Shown here piece after piece: positions 19,151 through 28,504 of a stretch of 64,000 nt of DNA. Every line of letters starts with the position of its first letter. Position 1 is the stretch's first letter. The DNA comes from an uncultured Actinomyces sp. Lineage in GTDB: Bacteria > Actinomycetota > Actinomycetes > Actinomycetales > Actinomycetaceae. Position numbers and translations under genes: made by a program. The stretch covers positions 9,065 to 73,064 of the forward strand of contig CAMPYB010000002.1 of assembly GCA_946998115.1 (NCBI GenBank), written 5' to 3'. Under the pieces are notes generated by a model. The model searched no databases. It was given only the letters and a program-made list of their open reading frames with translations, and was not told the origin of the DNA.

Positions 19151-21304
19151 TTACAGCATGCATGAAACGCAGCCTTCAACTTGTGTTCCCTCTAAAGCCA
19201 TTTGACGTAAACGTATATAATACAAAGTTTTTATACCTTTTCGCCAAGCATATATTTGTGCTTTATTCAAATCACGTGTAGTAATTTTATCTGGGAAAAA
19301 CAGTGTTAAACTCAAGCCTTGATCAACATGCTGTGTTGCAACAGCGTAAGTGTCAATAATTGCTTCTGGACCTATTTCATAAGCATCTTTATAATATTCT
19401 AAATTATCATTAGTCATATAAGGAGCTGGATAGTAGACTCGTCCAATTTTTCCTTCTTTACGAATTTCTATACGTGAAACTATAGGATGTATTGAAGAAG
19501 TTGAATTATTTATATAACTAATTGACCCAGTAGGCGGTATTGCTTGAAGATTTTGATTATACATACCGTATTTTTGAACTTGAATAGCTAATTCTTTCCA
19601 ATCTTCAGGCGTTGGAATGGTTACATTTGCTTGTTCAAAAAGCTTTTTAACTTTGTCAGTTGTCGGCACCCAATTGCCATTTATATATTTCTCAAAATAT
19701 TCACCAGTCGCATATTTAGATTTTTCAAAACCTACAAATATTTCATTACGTTCTTTAGCTATAGTATTAGATGCTTTTATAGCATAATAATTTACGCAAT
19801 AAAAATACATATTTGTAAAATCTAAAGCTTGTTCACTGCCATAATGAATTTCTTCTCTAGCTAAATATCCATGTAAATTCATTTGTCCTAAACCTATAGC
19901 ATGGCTCATCTTATTTCCACGTTCAATTGATGGAACACATTCAATATTAGATTTATCTGAGACAGCTGAAAGAGCCCTAATTGCTGTTTCTATAGTTTTA
20001 GCGAAATCAGGAGAATCCATGGTTTTAGCTATATTTAATGATCCCAAATTACATGAAATATCTTTGCCAACTACTTCATAGTCTAAATTTGGTTTATAAT
20101 AACTCGGTTCAGATACCTGTAAAATTTCTGAACATAAATTCGACATAGAAATACGTCCATCAATAGGATTAGCACGATTCACAGTGTCTTCAAAAAGAAT
20201 ATACGGATAGCCTGATTCAAATTGAATTTCAGCAATTGTTTGAAAGAATTTACGTGCATTTACTTTTTTCTTGCGAATACGTCCATCATCAACCATTTTA
20301 TAATATTCTTTTGTAATAGAAATATCAGACATTGGTTTTCCATACACTCTTTCAATATCGTATGGTGAGAAAAGATACATATCTTCATTGCGTTTAGCTA
20401 TTTCAAATGTGATGTCTGGTATAACTAATCCTAAAGATAAAGTTTTAATGCGTATTTTTTCATCAGCATTTTCACGCTTTGTGTCCAAAAATTCCATTAC
20501 ATCTGGATGATGTGCGCTTATATAAACAGCACCAGCTCCTTGCCTTGCGCCTAACTGATTAGCATAGCTGAATGAATCTTCAAGCATTTTCATTACAGGC
20601 ACAACACCTGAAGATTGATTTTCGATTTTCTTAATAGGAGCTCCGGCTTCACGCAAATTTGTTAAACATAACGCTACTCCGCCTCCTCTTTTTGATAGTT
20701 GTAAAGAGGAGTTAACTGCCCTAGCTATTGATTCCATATTGTCTTCAACGCGCAACAAGAAACAAGATACAAGCTCGCCTCTTTGAGCTTTTCCAGCATT
20801 TAAAAACGTTGGTGTTGCAGGTTGTAAACGACCTGAAATTATTTCTTCCATAATTTCAACAGCAAGCTTTTTGTCACCATCAGCTAAATATAAGGCAACT
20901 AATGCTACACGATCTTCATATCTTTCCAAATATCTTTTACCGTCAAAAGTTTTTAGTGTATAAGAAGTATAATATTTGAACGCACCTAGGAATGTTGGAA
21001 AACGAAATTTTTTAGCATAAACTTTTTTGAATAATGATTTTATGAATTCAAAATCATATTTTTCAAATAACTCTTTTTCGTAATAACCATTTTCTAAAAG
21101 GTAATCTATTTTTTCTTTAAGATTATGAAAAAAAACTGTGTTTTGGTTTACATGTTGAAGGAAATATTGCCTCGCAGCTTGTTTATCAGCATCGAACTGT
21201 ATTTTTCCATTTATATCATAAAGATTCAGCTTAGCATTTAATGCATGATAATCTGTAATTTCATTCGTGTTTTCTGAACCTGTATCAGTTAGTGTTTCTG
21301 CCAA
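19151..21304 (-). CDS. nrdE: Class Ib ribonucleotide reductase large subunit NrdE
   Basis: Catalytic subunit that reduces ribonucleoside diphosphates aerobically. Visible are an R1 N-terminal region, [20 protein letters not shown] with a catalytic cysteine, the NLCSEI block with a further catalytic cysteine, and the C-terminal redox pair in EGCVSCML. 717 aa is normal; there is no ATP-cone, as expected for NrdE. The start is TTG at 21304 with GGAAG upstream, overlapping the nrdI stop by 16 bp, so translation is probably coupled. Confidence 0.95.
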   Translation of the reverse strand: MAETLTDTGSENTNEITDYHALNAKLNLYDINGKIQFDADKQAARQYFLQHVNQNTVFFHNLKEKIDYLLENGYYEKELFEKYDFEFIKSLFKKVYAKKFRFPTFLGAFKYYTSYTLKTFDGKRYLERYEDRVALVALYLADGDKKLAVEIMEEIISGRLQPATPTFLNAGKAQRGELVSCFLLRVEDNMESIARAVNSSLQLSKRGGGVALCLTNLREAGAPIKKIENQSSGVVPVMKMLEDSFSYANQLGARQGAGAVYISAHHPDVMEFLDTKRENADEKIRIKTLSLGLVIPDITFEIAKRNEDMYLFSPYDIERVYGKPMSDISITKEYYKMVDDGRIRKKKVNARKFFQTIAEIQFESGYPYILFEDTVNRANPIDGRISMSNLCSEILQVSEPSYYKPNLDYEVVGKDISCNLGSLNIAKTMDSPDFAKTIETAIRALSAVSDKSNIECVPSIERGNKMSHAIGLGQMNLHGYLAREEIHYGSEQALDFTNMYFYCVNYYAIKASNTIAKERNEIFVGFEKSKYATGEYFEKYINGNWVPTTDKVKKLFEQANVTIPTPEDWKELAIQVQKYGMYNQNLQAIPPTGSISYINNSTSSIHPIVSRIEIRKEGKIGRVYYPAPYMTNDNLEYYKDAYEIGPEAIIDTYAVATQHVDQGLSLTLFFPDKITTRDLNKAQIYAWRKGIKTLYYIRLRQMALEGTQVEGCVSCML

Positions 21305-21690
21305 AATTCTTCCAATCCTTGACGTACTTTTATAACATCTTGTGGCGTTCCTAATAATTCATATTTATACAAATATGGCACACCTAATTTTTTTGAAATA
21401 ATGTCGCCTGCTATACAATATGCTTCAGCGAAATTTGTATTGCCTGAAGCAATAACTCCTCTACAAAGAGAACGGTTATGTTCGTCGTTTAGGAATTTTA
21501 CTACCTGTTTAGGTACAGCTCCTTTAATATTTCCACCGCCATAAGTCGGTACTATAAGCACATATTCTTCATCTACATGCAAAAAAGGATCTTTTGGTTT
21601 TAGTGGTATTCTTTCAGCTGGTAATCCTAGTTTTTCTACGAAGCGTAAAGTATTTTCTGAGGCAGACGAAAAATATACTATCTTTCCCAT
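21289..21690 (-). CDS. nrdI: Flavodoxin-like NrdI, ribonucleotide reductase activator
   Basis: FMN protein that supplies the oxidant for assembling the dimanganese tyrosyl radical in NrdF. The sequence shows [15 protein letters not shown] (phosphate-binding turn), VPTYGGGN, and the conserved [10 protein letters not shown] loop. 133 aa fits the family. The ATG has AAGG ten bases upstream. It lies between nrdH (61 bp gap containing a strong hairpin) and nrdE (16-bp overlap). Confidence 0.94.
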   Translation of the reverse strand: MGKIVYFSSASENTLRFVEKLGLPAERIPLKPKDPFLHVDEEYVLIVPTYGGGNIKGAVPKQVVKFLNDEHNRSLCRGVIASGNTNFAEAYCIAGDIISKKLGVPYLYKYELLGTPQDVIKVRQGLEEFWQKH

Positions 21691-21725
21691 GGATATCTTA
21701 CCTTATTTTGGTTTAATATTTTATA

Positions 21726-21752
21726 GGCAACACAGTTGTGTTGCCTTTTTTT
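21726..21752 (+). terminator. Strong hairpin between nrdH and nrdI with its T-tract on the opposite strand
   Basis: GGCAACAC, loop AGTT, GTGTTGCC (21726-21745) followed on the plus strand by TTTTTTT. The nrd genes run leftward, where the hairpin is followed by TATAAAATATT. As drawn it is a perfect terminator for antisense transcription. In the sense direction it could attenuate or stabilise mRNA between nrdH and nrdI. Confidence 0.65.
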
Positions 21753-21999
21753 ATGCATTTGCAACTGCTAGTTGAGATTGTGTTATCATTGCAATTTTAT
21801 CTGGTCTAAATCCTGCCCAGTGTTCACCATCAGTCACAACAACCGGTGCTTGCTGGTATCCTAATGACTTAACATAATCCATAGCACCCATATCTTCAAC
21901 AAGATTTATTGTTTCATATGCTATGCCTTTTTTGTCTAAAGCTCTCTTAGTTGCATCACATTGAACGCATCTTGGTTTTGTGTAAACAGTGACACTCAT
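21751..21999 (-). CDS. nrdH: NrdH-redoxin
   Basis: Glutaredoxin-like electron donor for NrdE, itself reduced by thioredoxin reductase (trxB is at 54.2-55.1 kb). The thioredoxin-fold motif is CVQCDATKRALD, with CxxC at about residues 11-14, and the family C-terminal signature WAGFRPDKI. 82 aa is typical. The ATG has AGAGGAAT upstream. First gene of the nrdHIEF operon. Confidence 0.95.
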   Translation of the reverse strand: MSVTVYTKPRCVQCDATKRALDKKGIAYETINLVEDMGAMDYVKSLGYQQAPVVVTDGEHWAGFRPDKIAMITQSQLAVANA

Positions 22000-22068
22000 T
22001 TTTATTCCTCTATTATAAGTTTATTCAGATAAATCTCATTTATGTAATTTATTTCTTGTTACTCAACA

Positions 22069-22116
22069 ATACTACACTTAGTATTTATTTAAGTCTAGTA
22101 CCACTATATATTGTGT
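22069..22116 (-). promoter_or_regulatory. nrdHIEF promoter with a pair of NrdR boxes
   Basis: CCACTATATATTGTGT (22101-22116) fits the NrdR-box consensus at 15 of 16 positions by my recollection. A second palindrome, ATACTACACTTAGTAT (22069-22084), has its centre 32 bp away, three helical turns, as in known NrdR box pairs. A leftward sigma-A-like promoter lies between: TAGACT (22092-22097), a 17-bp spacer, and TAGTAT (22069-22074), which is inside the second box. NrdR, not in this window, would repress when (d)ATP is plentiful. Confidence 0.75.
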
Positions 22117-22127
22117 GTAATAGTTTT

Positions 22128-22290
22128 TGTGGAAAAGCTTTGTTTTTCTGTGAATATAATTGTTTATAACTTTTCAAATAAGTTACAAGCAAAAATAAAA
22201 CTCTCTAATTTTTGTTATAAACACAAGAGTAAACACTAATATATCTAGCATATTCAATGTGGAAAACTTTATTTAAAAAATTGTGGAAAA
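22128..22290. promoter_or_regulatory. Three DnaA-like boxes upstream of the nrd promoter
   Basis: TGTGGAAAA (complement TTTTCCACA) occurs at 22128-22136, 22258-22266 and 22282-22290. The same 9-mer occurs twice in the dnaN-dnaA intergenic region, so it may be a local DnaA-box variant. The tract 22000-22447 otherwise holds only the nrd promoter; I see no gene in it. Confidence 0.45.
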
Positions 22291-22447
22291 CTTTTTTCTA
22301 TATTCATCACATAGGCGTGTCAACCACAAGATATAGAACATGGTTTTGCTTTAACACAAAAATATGACAAATTTTCACCATATACGATTTCAAAATTTTA
22401 TAAATATTTTATATACCATATTATATAAACAAATTTATTTTCACTAT

Positions 22448-24994
22448 TTATCTCAATTTCTTTTTAGAAATCAACACTGCACAAATTCCAACAATAAACA
22501 TGACTACAGTTATCAACTCGATTATTAGGCTTACACCAGTTACAGGTAACTGTTTAGCGACCAGTTTAATTTGTTCTCCTTTTTGCACATAATTATTAAC
22601 AAACACTTCTTTTGAAAAACCATTTTTCTCAGCTTTTTTCACGTACGGAATTTTCATCTCAGGAGTTTTCTTCTCCTTTTGCTTCTGCTGTGTTTTGTGA
22701 TCATTCTGATCTGCTTTGTGATTATTTTCAAGTTTGTTTTTATCACCATCAGGAACATTTGGTTGCACTTCTGGCTGTACTTCCGGTTTCACTTCTGGGC
22801 TTTCAGGTAGTTGAGGTTCTATAGGAGCATAGTCAGGCTTGCTAGAAACTACACGCACTTTCACAGGCACATCTAATAAATGCGAAGCACCATTAGCGAA
22901 AACAACTTTAACACGCCCAATAAAATCACCCACACGATCAGAGGAAACATTTCGCACAACTTCAACATGAGCCCCAGCAGGCAACCCCATTACATTATTA
23001 CTTAAATCAACTTTTCCATAATGATCCACTGTTTCTTCAATAACTTTTAAAGACGATACAGGTGGTATTGGTACAATAACACTGCCCTTTATATTAGGCA
23101 GATTAGGCTTTATAGGTTTTTGTTTCACAATAATATCAATTTCGATTTCTTCACTTTGCCCATCACTATAAGTTAATTTAAGTCTGCCTTTATAGTTGCC
23201 ATTTTTCGATTTATTTACAGTTGTATAATCAGTAACATCTTCAATAATCACATCTTTAGGTAACGAAGATTTATTTACAATATTATCAGTTAAATCAATA
23301 GGATCGTTTTCAAATATTTCTTCAGATTTTATTTCAAATTTGAAAGGTTTAACAGTGATAGGAATTTTTATTATCCTAGACGTTCCATTCTTGAATGTAA
23401 TTTTTACTTCACCTATAAATGAACCACTATGTAAACTAGATATGTCGTTAGTTAACACTTTTATTTTTGAGCCTTGTTCAAGCCCTTTAATATTGTCTGT
23501 CAAATCTATTTTACCAAAACGCTCAACATCTTCAGGCACAACAGTATAAGTATCAGAACCTGGCACAACGAGCATGTCACTCCATTTTTGACGCACATTT
23601 ATTTTGACTTCACGAATAGATTCACTCTTGTCAGGATATATTATTTTTATTTTACCCACATGTTTTCCACGTTTGCTAAAATCAATATCATTATAATTTG
23701 TTATATCTTCAACAATTGTGCCTTCAGGTAAATCCTTTTTATTTTTAACATTATCAATCAAATTTGCTGATTCACCTATGAAGATTTCTTCATCAACAAC
23801 TTGTAAATATGGTTCATAAACTTTAGAGTCAGTTATTTTTTCAAAACTTTGTTTCAGTAAATTTGGTTGCTGATATCCTTCTTTATCAATATCTGTACGT
23901 TTCCCAACTGTAAAACCGTCAATATTATTTATTTTTGATTCAAAATATGATCGCGAACTATGACCACGGGAAGTTTCACCAACGTCTATCGCTCCTTTAA
24001 AATTACCTATAAGCGCTATTGTTTTATCATTACTTACTTTATAATGAACCACACGTTCCATGCGTGTTAGTAAATCTCCCCAATCACTCACTTTTGAAAG
24101 CCACTGATTAAATGCATTTCCTTTTATTTTTGGAGCATTAAATGTATACCCCTTTTTCAACCAATTAAATCCGTTTTTATCAGCATCAACCATTCCGCGT
24201 TGAACAAGGTATCCACCTAAGGAATGTCCTGTAGCGTAAGTTTCCACTTTGCTTTCATTATTCATTTCTCTCAATGTTTCAAGCATGCTACCAGCTTGAT
24301 CTATATCTGAGCCTAAAGCTAAATATAAATCATCGTTTGCATCAACAAATCCTTGTGTACCTCTAACTGCTAAAACACGTACAGTATTATCAGGCAAATA
24401 TGGCATATCACTTTTAGTTTTAAATATTGCAGCATCAAAACCCGTATCTTTATGCACAAATTTTTCAACTTTCCAAAATGGAGCAAGTTCTTTATGCATT
24501 AATTTATATTCAGCTCTACCTTCATAAATATCTGTCAAATCTTTTTTATGATCTAAAACTTTATTAACATACGAATCTTCTCTATACACTAGTTCCATGA
24601 ATAAAGCCATGTCTCTTGGACTTATATCCCATTTCAACGGATTTTTATCTTTACTATCAATTATTCCGTCACCATCAGTATCTTCCAGTTTCGGATGAGT
24701 ATTGTAACCGTAATATATTTTATTGTTTTTAGTATAGGTGTACAGCTCCTGTTTATTCTTGAGTCCATCATTATCATCATCGTTGTCAGGGTTCAATGGA
24801 GGTTGTCCATACAGTAAATTATCAACAAAACCACCTTCATATCGAATTATACCTTTTGAAATATCTATAGCGGTTTGTGTAGTTAAAGGAATTTTTTGCT
24901 CTGTTGCTTCCACTGGTCGCAAAGCGAATGGAAACATTCCCGTAATTACAATAAAAACACAGGTAACAACAGTAATTAAATTTTTATATCGCAT
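22448..24994 (-). CDS. LPXTG-anchored surface protein with lipase-like domain and Rib-like repeats
   Basis: ATG 24994 follows GAGGAAATTTTA; the protein then begins MRYKNLITVV with a signal peptide (cleavage near VEATE). Domains in order: a calcium-binding, thrombospondin-3-like Asp-rich segment (DNDDDNDGLKN, DTDGDGIIDSKD); an alpha/beta-hydrolase region of about 280 residues with the lipase elbow GHSLGG; four Rib/alpha-like repeats (about residues 420-745); a proline/glutamate/lysine-rich wall-spanning segment; and a sorting signal LPVTG, hydrophobic span and SKKKLR tail. It is thus probably covalently bound to peptidoglycan. The hydrolase may be a surface lipase or esterase; substrate unknown. 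It stands alone, without a gene partner. Confidence 0.85.
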   Translation of the reverse strand: MRYKNLITVVTCVFIVITGMFPFALRPVEATEQKIPLTTQTAIDISKGIIRYEGGFVDNLLYGQPPLNPDNDDDNDGLKNKQELYTYTKNNKIYYGYNTHPKLEDTDGDGIIDSKDKNPLKWDISPRDMALFMELVYREDSYVNKVLDHKKDLTDIYEGRAEYKLMHKELAPFWKVEKFVHKDTGFDAAIFKTKSDMPYLPDNTVRVLAVRGTQGFVDANDDLYLALGSDIDQAGSMLETLREMNNESKVETYATGHSLGGYLVQRGMVDADKNGFNWLKKGYTFNAPKIKGNAFNQWLSKVSDWGDLLTRMERVVHYKVSNDKTIALIGNFKGAIDVGETSRGHSSRSYFESKINNIDGFTVGKRTDIDKEGYQQPNLLKQSFEKITDSKVYEPYLQVVDEEIFIGESANLIDNVKNKKDLPEGTIVEDITNYNDIDFSKRGKHVGKIKIIYPDKSESIREVKINVRQKWSDMLVVPGSDTYTVVPEDVERFGKIDLTDNIKGLEQGSKIKVLTNDISSLHSGSFIGEVKITFKNGTSRIIKIPITVKPFKFEIKSEEIFENDPIDLTDNIVNKSSLPKDVIIEDVTDYTTVNKSKNGNYKGRLKLTYSDGQSEEIEIDIIVKQKPIKPNLPNIKGSVIVPIPPVSSLKVIEETVDHYGKVDLSNNVMGLPAGAHVEVVRNVSSDRVGDFIGRVKVVFANGASHLLDVPVKVRVVSSKPDYAPIEPQLPESPEVKPEVQPEVQPNVPDGDKNKLENNHKADQNDHKTQQKQKEKKTPEMKIPYVKKAEKNGFSKEVFVNNYVQKGEQIKLVAKQLPVTGVSLIIELITVVMFIVGICAVLISKKKLR

Positions 24995-25094
24995 TAAAAT
25001 TTCCTCTATATTATCTGTATGATTACATATTATTAAAAACACTTATATGTTATTATTCCATTTTATTATAATTATTTTTTCAAAAAAACATTAT

Positions 25095-25802
25095 TCACAT
25101 GTTTTTAATAATTTCCAAAACTGCTTTAGCACTATTTAAAGTAACTTTATCCAAATCCATATAAAAATCTTTTTCAGCACTTGGACCACATAAATCTGAA
25201 ATACACCTAACGGATAAAAATTTTATTTTATGAAGATAACAAACTTGAGCTATAGCAGTACTTTCCATATCTGTAGCTAAAGCTTCAGGATAATCTTTTC
25301 TTTTAGAACCAATATTTTTTTCAGTCACAAAACTGTCACCTGAAATTATTTGCCCCAAAAATACTCTTTTTTCTCCCATATTTTGTGCAACTAAATCTAA
25401 TAAATTTTTATCTGCATAATATTCAGGTGGCATATTAGGTATTTGTCCTAACACATACCCAAACATGCGAGCGTCTGCACCATTATACGTATATTTAGTA
25501 CCACAAACTATATCTCCAACACGTATATTCTCCCCCATTCCTCCAGCTGTACCAGCTGAAAAAACATAATTAATTTCATAGGAATCAATTATCGAAGTAA
25601 CAGTCGTGCTAGCATTTACTTTTCCAACATTGCTTTGAGATAAAATAAATTTTTTATTTAAATACTCAAGCTCCCAAGCTGTTGCAGTGTCATTTATTTT
25701 AAATTCTTTTTTCACATCCGCTAAATCTAAAAAAGGCTTAGCTTCTTGTTCCATTGCTACAGTCACAAGTATTTCAGGTTTGCTCTGCTCGTTTTGTGTC
25801 AT
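25095..25802 (-). CDS. mtnN: 5'-methylthioadenosine/S-adenosylhomocysteine nucleosidase
   Basis: Cleaves adenine from MTA and SAH, recycling methyl-donor by-products. Seen are VTVAMEQEAKPFL at the N-terminus (catalytic Glu), the SAGTAGGMG motif, FVTEKN, ATDMESTAIAQVC (substrate-binding Met-Glu) and the catalytic Asp in ISDLCG. 235 aa is normal. The ATG has AAGGAAAA upstream. Leftward, between the surface protein and sdaA, with short gaps. Confidence 0.9.
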   Translation of the reverse strand: MTQNEQSKPEILVTVAMEQEAKPFLDLADVKKEFKINDTATAWELEYLNKKFILSQSNVGKVNASTTVTSIIDSYEINYVFSAGTAGGMGENIRVGDIVCGTKYTYNGADARMFGYVLGQIPNMPPEYYADKNLLDLVAQNMGEKRVFLGQIISGDSFVTEKNIGSKRKDYPEALATDMESTAIAQVCYLHKIKFLSVRCISDLCGPSAEKDFYMDLDKVTLNSAKAVLEIIKNM

Positions 25803-25895
25803 TTTTTTCCTTAAATTAGTAAATATTTAATCAAATATATTTCATTAAGTTTTAAACAATTAAATTTTAAATGATTTATCATTTTTTTTCGTTAA

Positions 25896-27374
25896 TTAGC
25901 ATTCCACTACATTCACGGCAAGCCCGCCTTCGGAAGTTTCTTTATATTTAGAATGCATATCTTTGCCTGTTTGTCGCATTGTTTCAATAACAACATCCAA
26001 ACTAACATTATGCCTGCCATCTGACCATAAAGCCATTCTTGCAGCGTTTATAGCTTTTATAGAAGCTATAGCGTTACGTTCAATGCATGGTATTTGCACG
26101 AGTCCACCTACAGGATCACAAGTTAGTCCTAAATTATGCTCCATAGCTATTTCAGCTGCATATTCAATTTGTTCTGCAGTTCCACCAAAAACTTGTGCTA
26201 ATCCCGCTGCTGCCATAGCTGCGGCTGATCCTACTTCACCTTGGCATCCAACTTCGGCACCAGCAATCGACGCATTAATTTTTATTATAGAACCAATAGC
26301 TGTAGCAGCTAGTAGAAAATCCTTACAACCTTGCATATCAGCTTTGGGTACAAACATTTTATAATAACCTATAACTGCTGGTATTATTCCTGCCGCACCG
26401 TTAGTTGGTGCAGTTACAATCCTATGACCAGCCGCGTTTTCTTCATTAACTGCTAGTGCAAATAAATTAACCCAGTCCATTGCCATGAGTGGATCTGCAT
26501 TCGTACCAGCCCAGCCGTATTCATCAAAATTGTTGTACCTAGCACACCCTTCGACATTATGTTTTCTATCGCATAATTGTTCAAACAAATCTCGAGCCCT
26601 ACGTCTTACATGTAACCCTCCCGGAAGTGTGCCCGACGTAGAACAACCTTGTTTTACACACTCGTTCATTGTTTGTAGAACTTCTTCGAGATAGGAATTT
26701 ATTTCTTCTTCACTATAAATACTTTTTTCATTTTCTAATACAATTTCCGATATTGTAAGTCCTGTTTCTGCGCATATTTCCAATAGTTGATCACCTGTAG
26801 TGAATGGGTATTTTATTGGTGAAGATTTTTCAGTTAAATTATTCTCATCTAACGAATATATTTGCGCATTTTCTGGCTCAACCATAATGAAACCTCCACC
26901 TACTGAATAGTATATTGTGGATAGTATTTTTTGTTCTTGATCATCAGTGGCAAGTATTTTCATACCGTTGACACAATACGGTAATACTATGTTTGGCATA
27001 AATTTCAAATCTTCATTGATTTGAAATTTTACTTTACCTGCTGGTGTTTCAAGTTCACCTGTGTTCTTCACTTTGTCAATAATGGTTTCTAATTGCTCTG
27101 TTGGTACGGTTTTCGGTTCATATCCACATAGACCTAAAAGAGTTGCTTTGTCTGTATAATGACCTTTTCCTGTAGCAGCTAGAGAACCATACAATTCCAC
27201 TTTGATTTTAGTAAGGTTTTTTTTCGAGTGTTGAAGAACCTGCACAAGATCATCGATGAAAGCTTTTCCAGCTCTCATAGGCCCCACAGTGTGTGATGAA
27301 GATGGACCTACACCTATTTTAAACATGTCATGCACACCTAGCTGATGGTACTCAGCAGATGATTTTTCGTCCAT
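25896..27374 (-). CDS. sdaA: L-serine ammonia-lyase (iron-sulfur type, single chain)
   Basis: Deaminates L-serine to pyruvate and ammonia using a [4Fe-4S] cluster. The beta-domain motif GVGPSSSHTVGPMRAG lies at about 21-36, followed by the alpha domain with SGTLPGGLH, TAPTNGAAGI, CQGEVGSA and the late cysteine-bearing GLTCDPVGG...VQIPCIERNA region. 492 aa is slightly longer than the usual fused form (about 455). The ATG has AGGTGG upstream. With dsdA at the right end the organism can deaminate both serine enantiomers. Confidence 0.93.
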   Translation of the reverse strand: MDEKSSAEYHQLGVHDMFKIGVGPSSSHTVGPMRAGKAFIDDLVQVLQHSKKNLTKIKVELYGSLAATGKGHYTDKATLLGLCGYEPKTVPTEQLETIIDKVKNTGELETPAGKVKFQINEDLKFMPNIVLPYCVNGMKILATDDQEQKILSTIYYSVGGGFIMVEPENAQIYSLDENNLTEKSSPIKYPFTTGDQLLEICAETGLTISEIVLENEKSIYSEEEINSYLEEVLQTMNECVKQGCSTSGTLPGGLHVRRRARDLFEQLCDRKHNVEGCARYNNFDEYGWAGTNADPLMAMDWVNLFALAVNEENAAGHRIVTAPTNGAAGIIPAVIGYYKMFVPKADMQGCKDFLLAATAIGSIIKINASIAGAEVGCQGEVGSAAAMAAAGLAQVFGGTAEQIEYAAEIAMEHNLGLTCDPVGGLVQIPCIERNAIASIKAINAARMALWSDGRHNVSLDVVIETMRQTGKDMHSKYKETSEGGLAVNVVEC

Positions 27375-27505
27375 ATTCCACCTATGCTAATTGAATATTT
27401 TCAACAGAAAATTTAAAATCATTTACAATTTTCATTTATATTATCAATATTTTTTTCTTTACCCAAGATTTCGAGTTTAAAATATTTCACTTATTTTTAT
27501 AAAAA

Positions 27506-27521
27506 TGTTTCACGTGAAACT
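27506..27521. promoter_or_regulatory. parS site 3
   Basis: TGTTTCACGTGAAACT, 15 of 16 canonical positions, in the gap between sdaA and the small membrane-protein gene. Confidence 0.93.
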
Positions 27522-27558
27522 ACATTTTTATTTCAACATTTTTACATTATTAAAATTT

Positions 27559-27711
27559 TTAAACAGTAGATTTAAATAATCCAAATTCATTTACAACATA
27601 CGGAAAACCCCAGTTGAAAAGGAATGCAACAACTAGGAAAAATAAAATTAGAGCTTCAATTGCTTTTAACCATCTAGGCCCTGGGAGTAATTTCCATAAA
27701 AGAGAATACAT
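27559..27711 (-). CDS. Small membrane protein, 50 aa, coupled to sortase
   Basis: A short gene whose ATG (27711) overlaps the sortase stop by one base (TAATG). The product begins MYSLLWKLLPGPRWLKAIEA and continues with one membrane span (about 18-34) and a WGFPYVVNEFGLF end. Small proteins of this form (an LPGP motif then a span and an FPW/FPY turn) sit next to sortase E/DUF881 genes in many actinobacteria, as far as I recall. The function is unknown; coupling suggests a role with the sortase. Confidence 0.8.
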   Translation of the reverse strand: MYSLLWKLLPGPRWLKAIEALILFFLVVAFLFNWGFPYVVNEFGLFKSTV

Positions 27712-28493
27712 TACCGCTCCTTATGTTTAATAAATAATTTACCGTACACTTTAGCTATTTCAGCTGGAATTCCGTCAGATTTTTCCACCCAATGATCGAA
27801 TTTAGCATGTGTTATCCAACGGTGTGTATTTCCCCATCTACCACCTGTTGATGAAGAACAAGTTGTCATAGTCATGAGTCGCGACGTCGGCACAGCATAA
27901 GGATTATTAGGCACAGGAGCTATTACTTCGACGCGATCAGGAGTAACAATCTCATGTTCAGTCGTCTTATATATAAGCCAAATTTTTTTAGTTTCAACCG
28001 CTATAACATCATCTTTGGCAAGGTTCGGTAGTTTATCAAAATTGTTACCATATGTAAGCCGATGTCCCGCCAATGAAAAATTACCTATTTCACCAGGAAG
28101 CGCCGTTTGTATATAATGTCCAGCATACCCTTTGTCAATCACTGCACGGTGGCTTCCCTGACCTATTGGCATCGGACGAGTTCCCGTTCCCCAAGAAGGA
28201 ACATAAAGCGCACCAAAAACTTCCCCTAATCTAGGTTTTTCAATTGGTGGTGGAGCGTCAAAATGTAAATTTTTAGCAATTTTCGGCGAAGACGGAGATT
28301 GCTTATGTAATCTTTCTACTGCTTGTTTTTTCAGCCCATCAACTTCCCAAGTTGTATAGAAAACTTGCCAAACTATAAACAATCCTAAAATTACAGATAC
28401 CGTTAAACACAATTCACCTATAAAATAAATAAACGCGTAAAACATAGACATTTTGTTTTTACGATGTTTAACTTGCGTATTTATATCGTTCAC
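27711..28493 (-). CDS. srtE: Class E sortase
   Basis: Membrane transpeptidase that joins surface proteins to the cell wall. An N-terminal span (about 16-45) anchors it, and the sortase barrel contains the catalytic His in LAGHRLTYG, the Cys in TMTTCSS and the Arg in GGRWGNTHRW. The TxTTC motif and the crgA/DUF881 neighbourhood point to class E, which in actinobacteria usually prefers LAXTG signals. 260 aa is normal. The start is GTG at 28493, 11 bp after the DUF881 gene. Confidence 0.88.
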   Translation of the reverse strand: MNDINTQVKHRKNKMSMFYAFIYFIGELCLTVSVILGLFIVWQVFYTTWEVDGLKKQAVERLHKQSPSSPKIAKNLHFDAPPPIEKPRLGEVFGALYVPSWGTGTRPMPIGQGSHRAVIDKGYAGHYIQTALPGEIGNFSLAGHRLTYGNNFDKLPNLAKDDVIAVETKKIWLIYKTTEHEIVTPDRVEVIAPVPNNPYAVPTSRLMTMTTCSSSTGGRWGNTHRWITHAKFDHWVEKSDGIPAEIAKVYGKLFIKHKER

Positions 28494-28504
28494 TTCTACG
28501 CCCT

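Noticed and set aside
23000..23740. Repeated blocks in the surface-protein gene, considered as a DNA repeat or CRISPR-like array
   Set aside because: The repetition is at protein level (Rib-like domains of about 70-80 residues) and the DNA copies are diverged; no short direct repeats with spacers.
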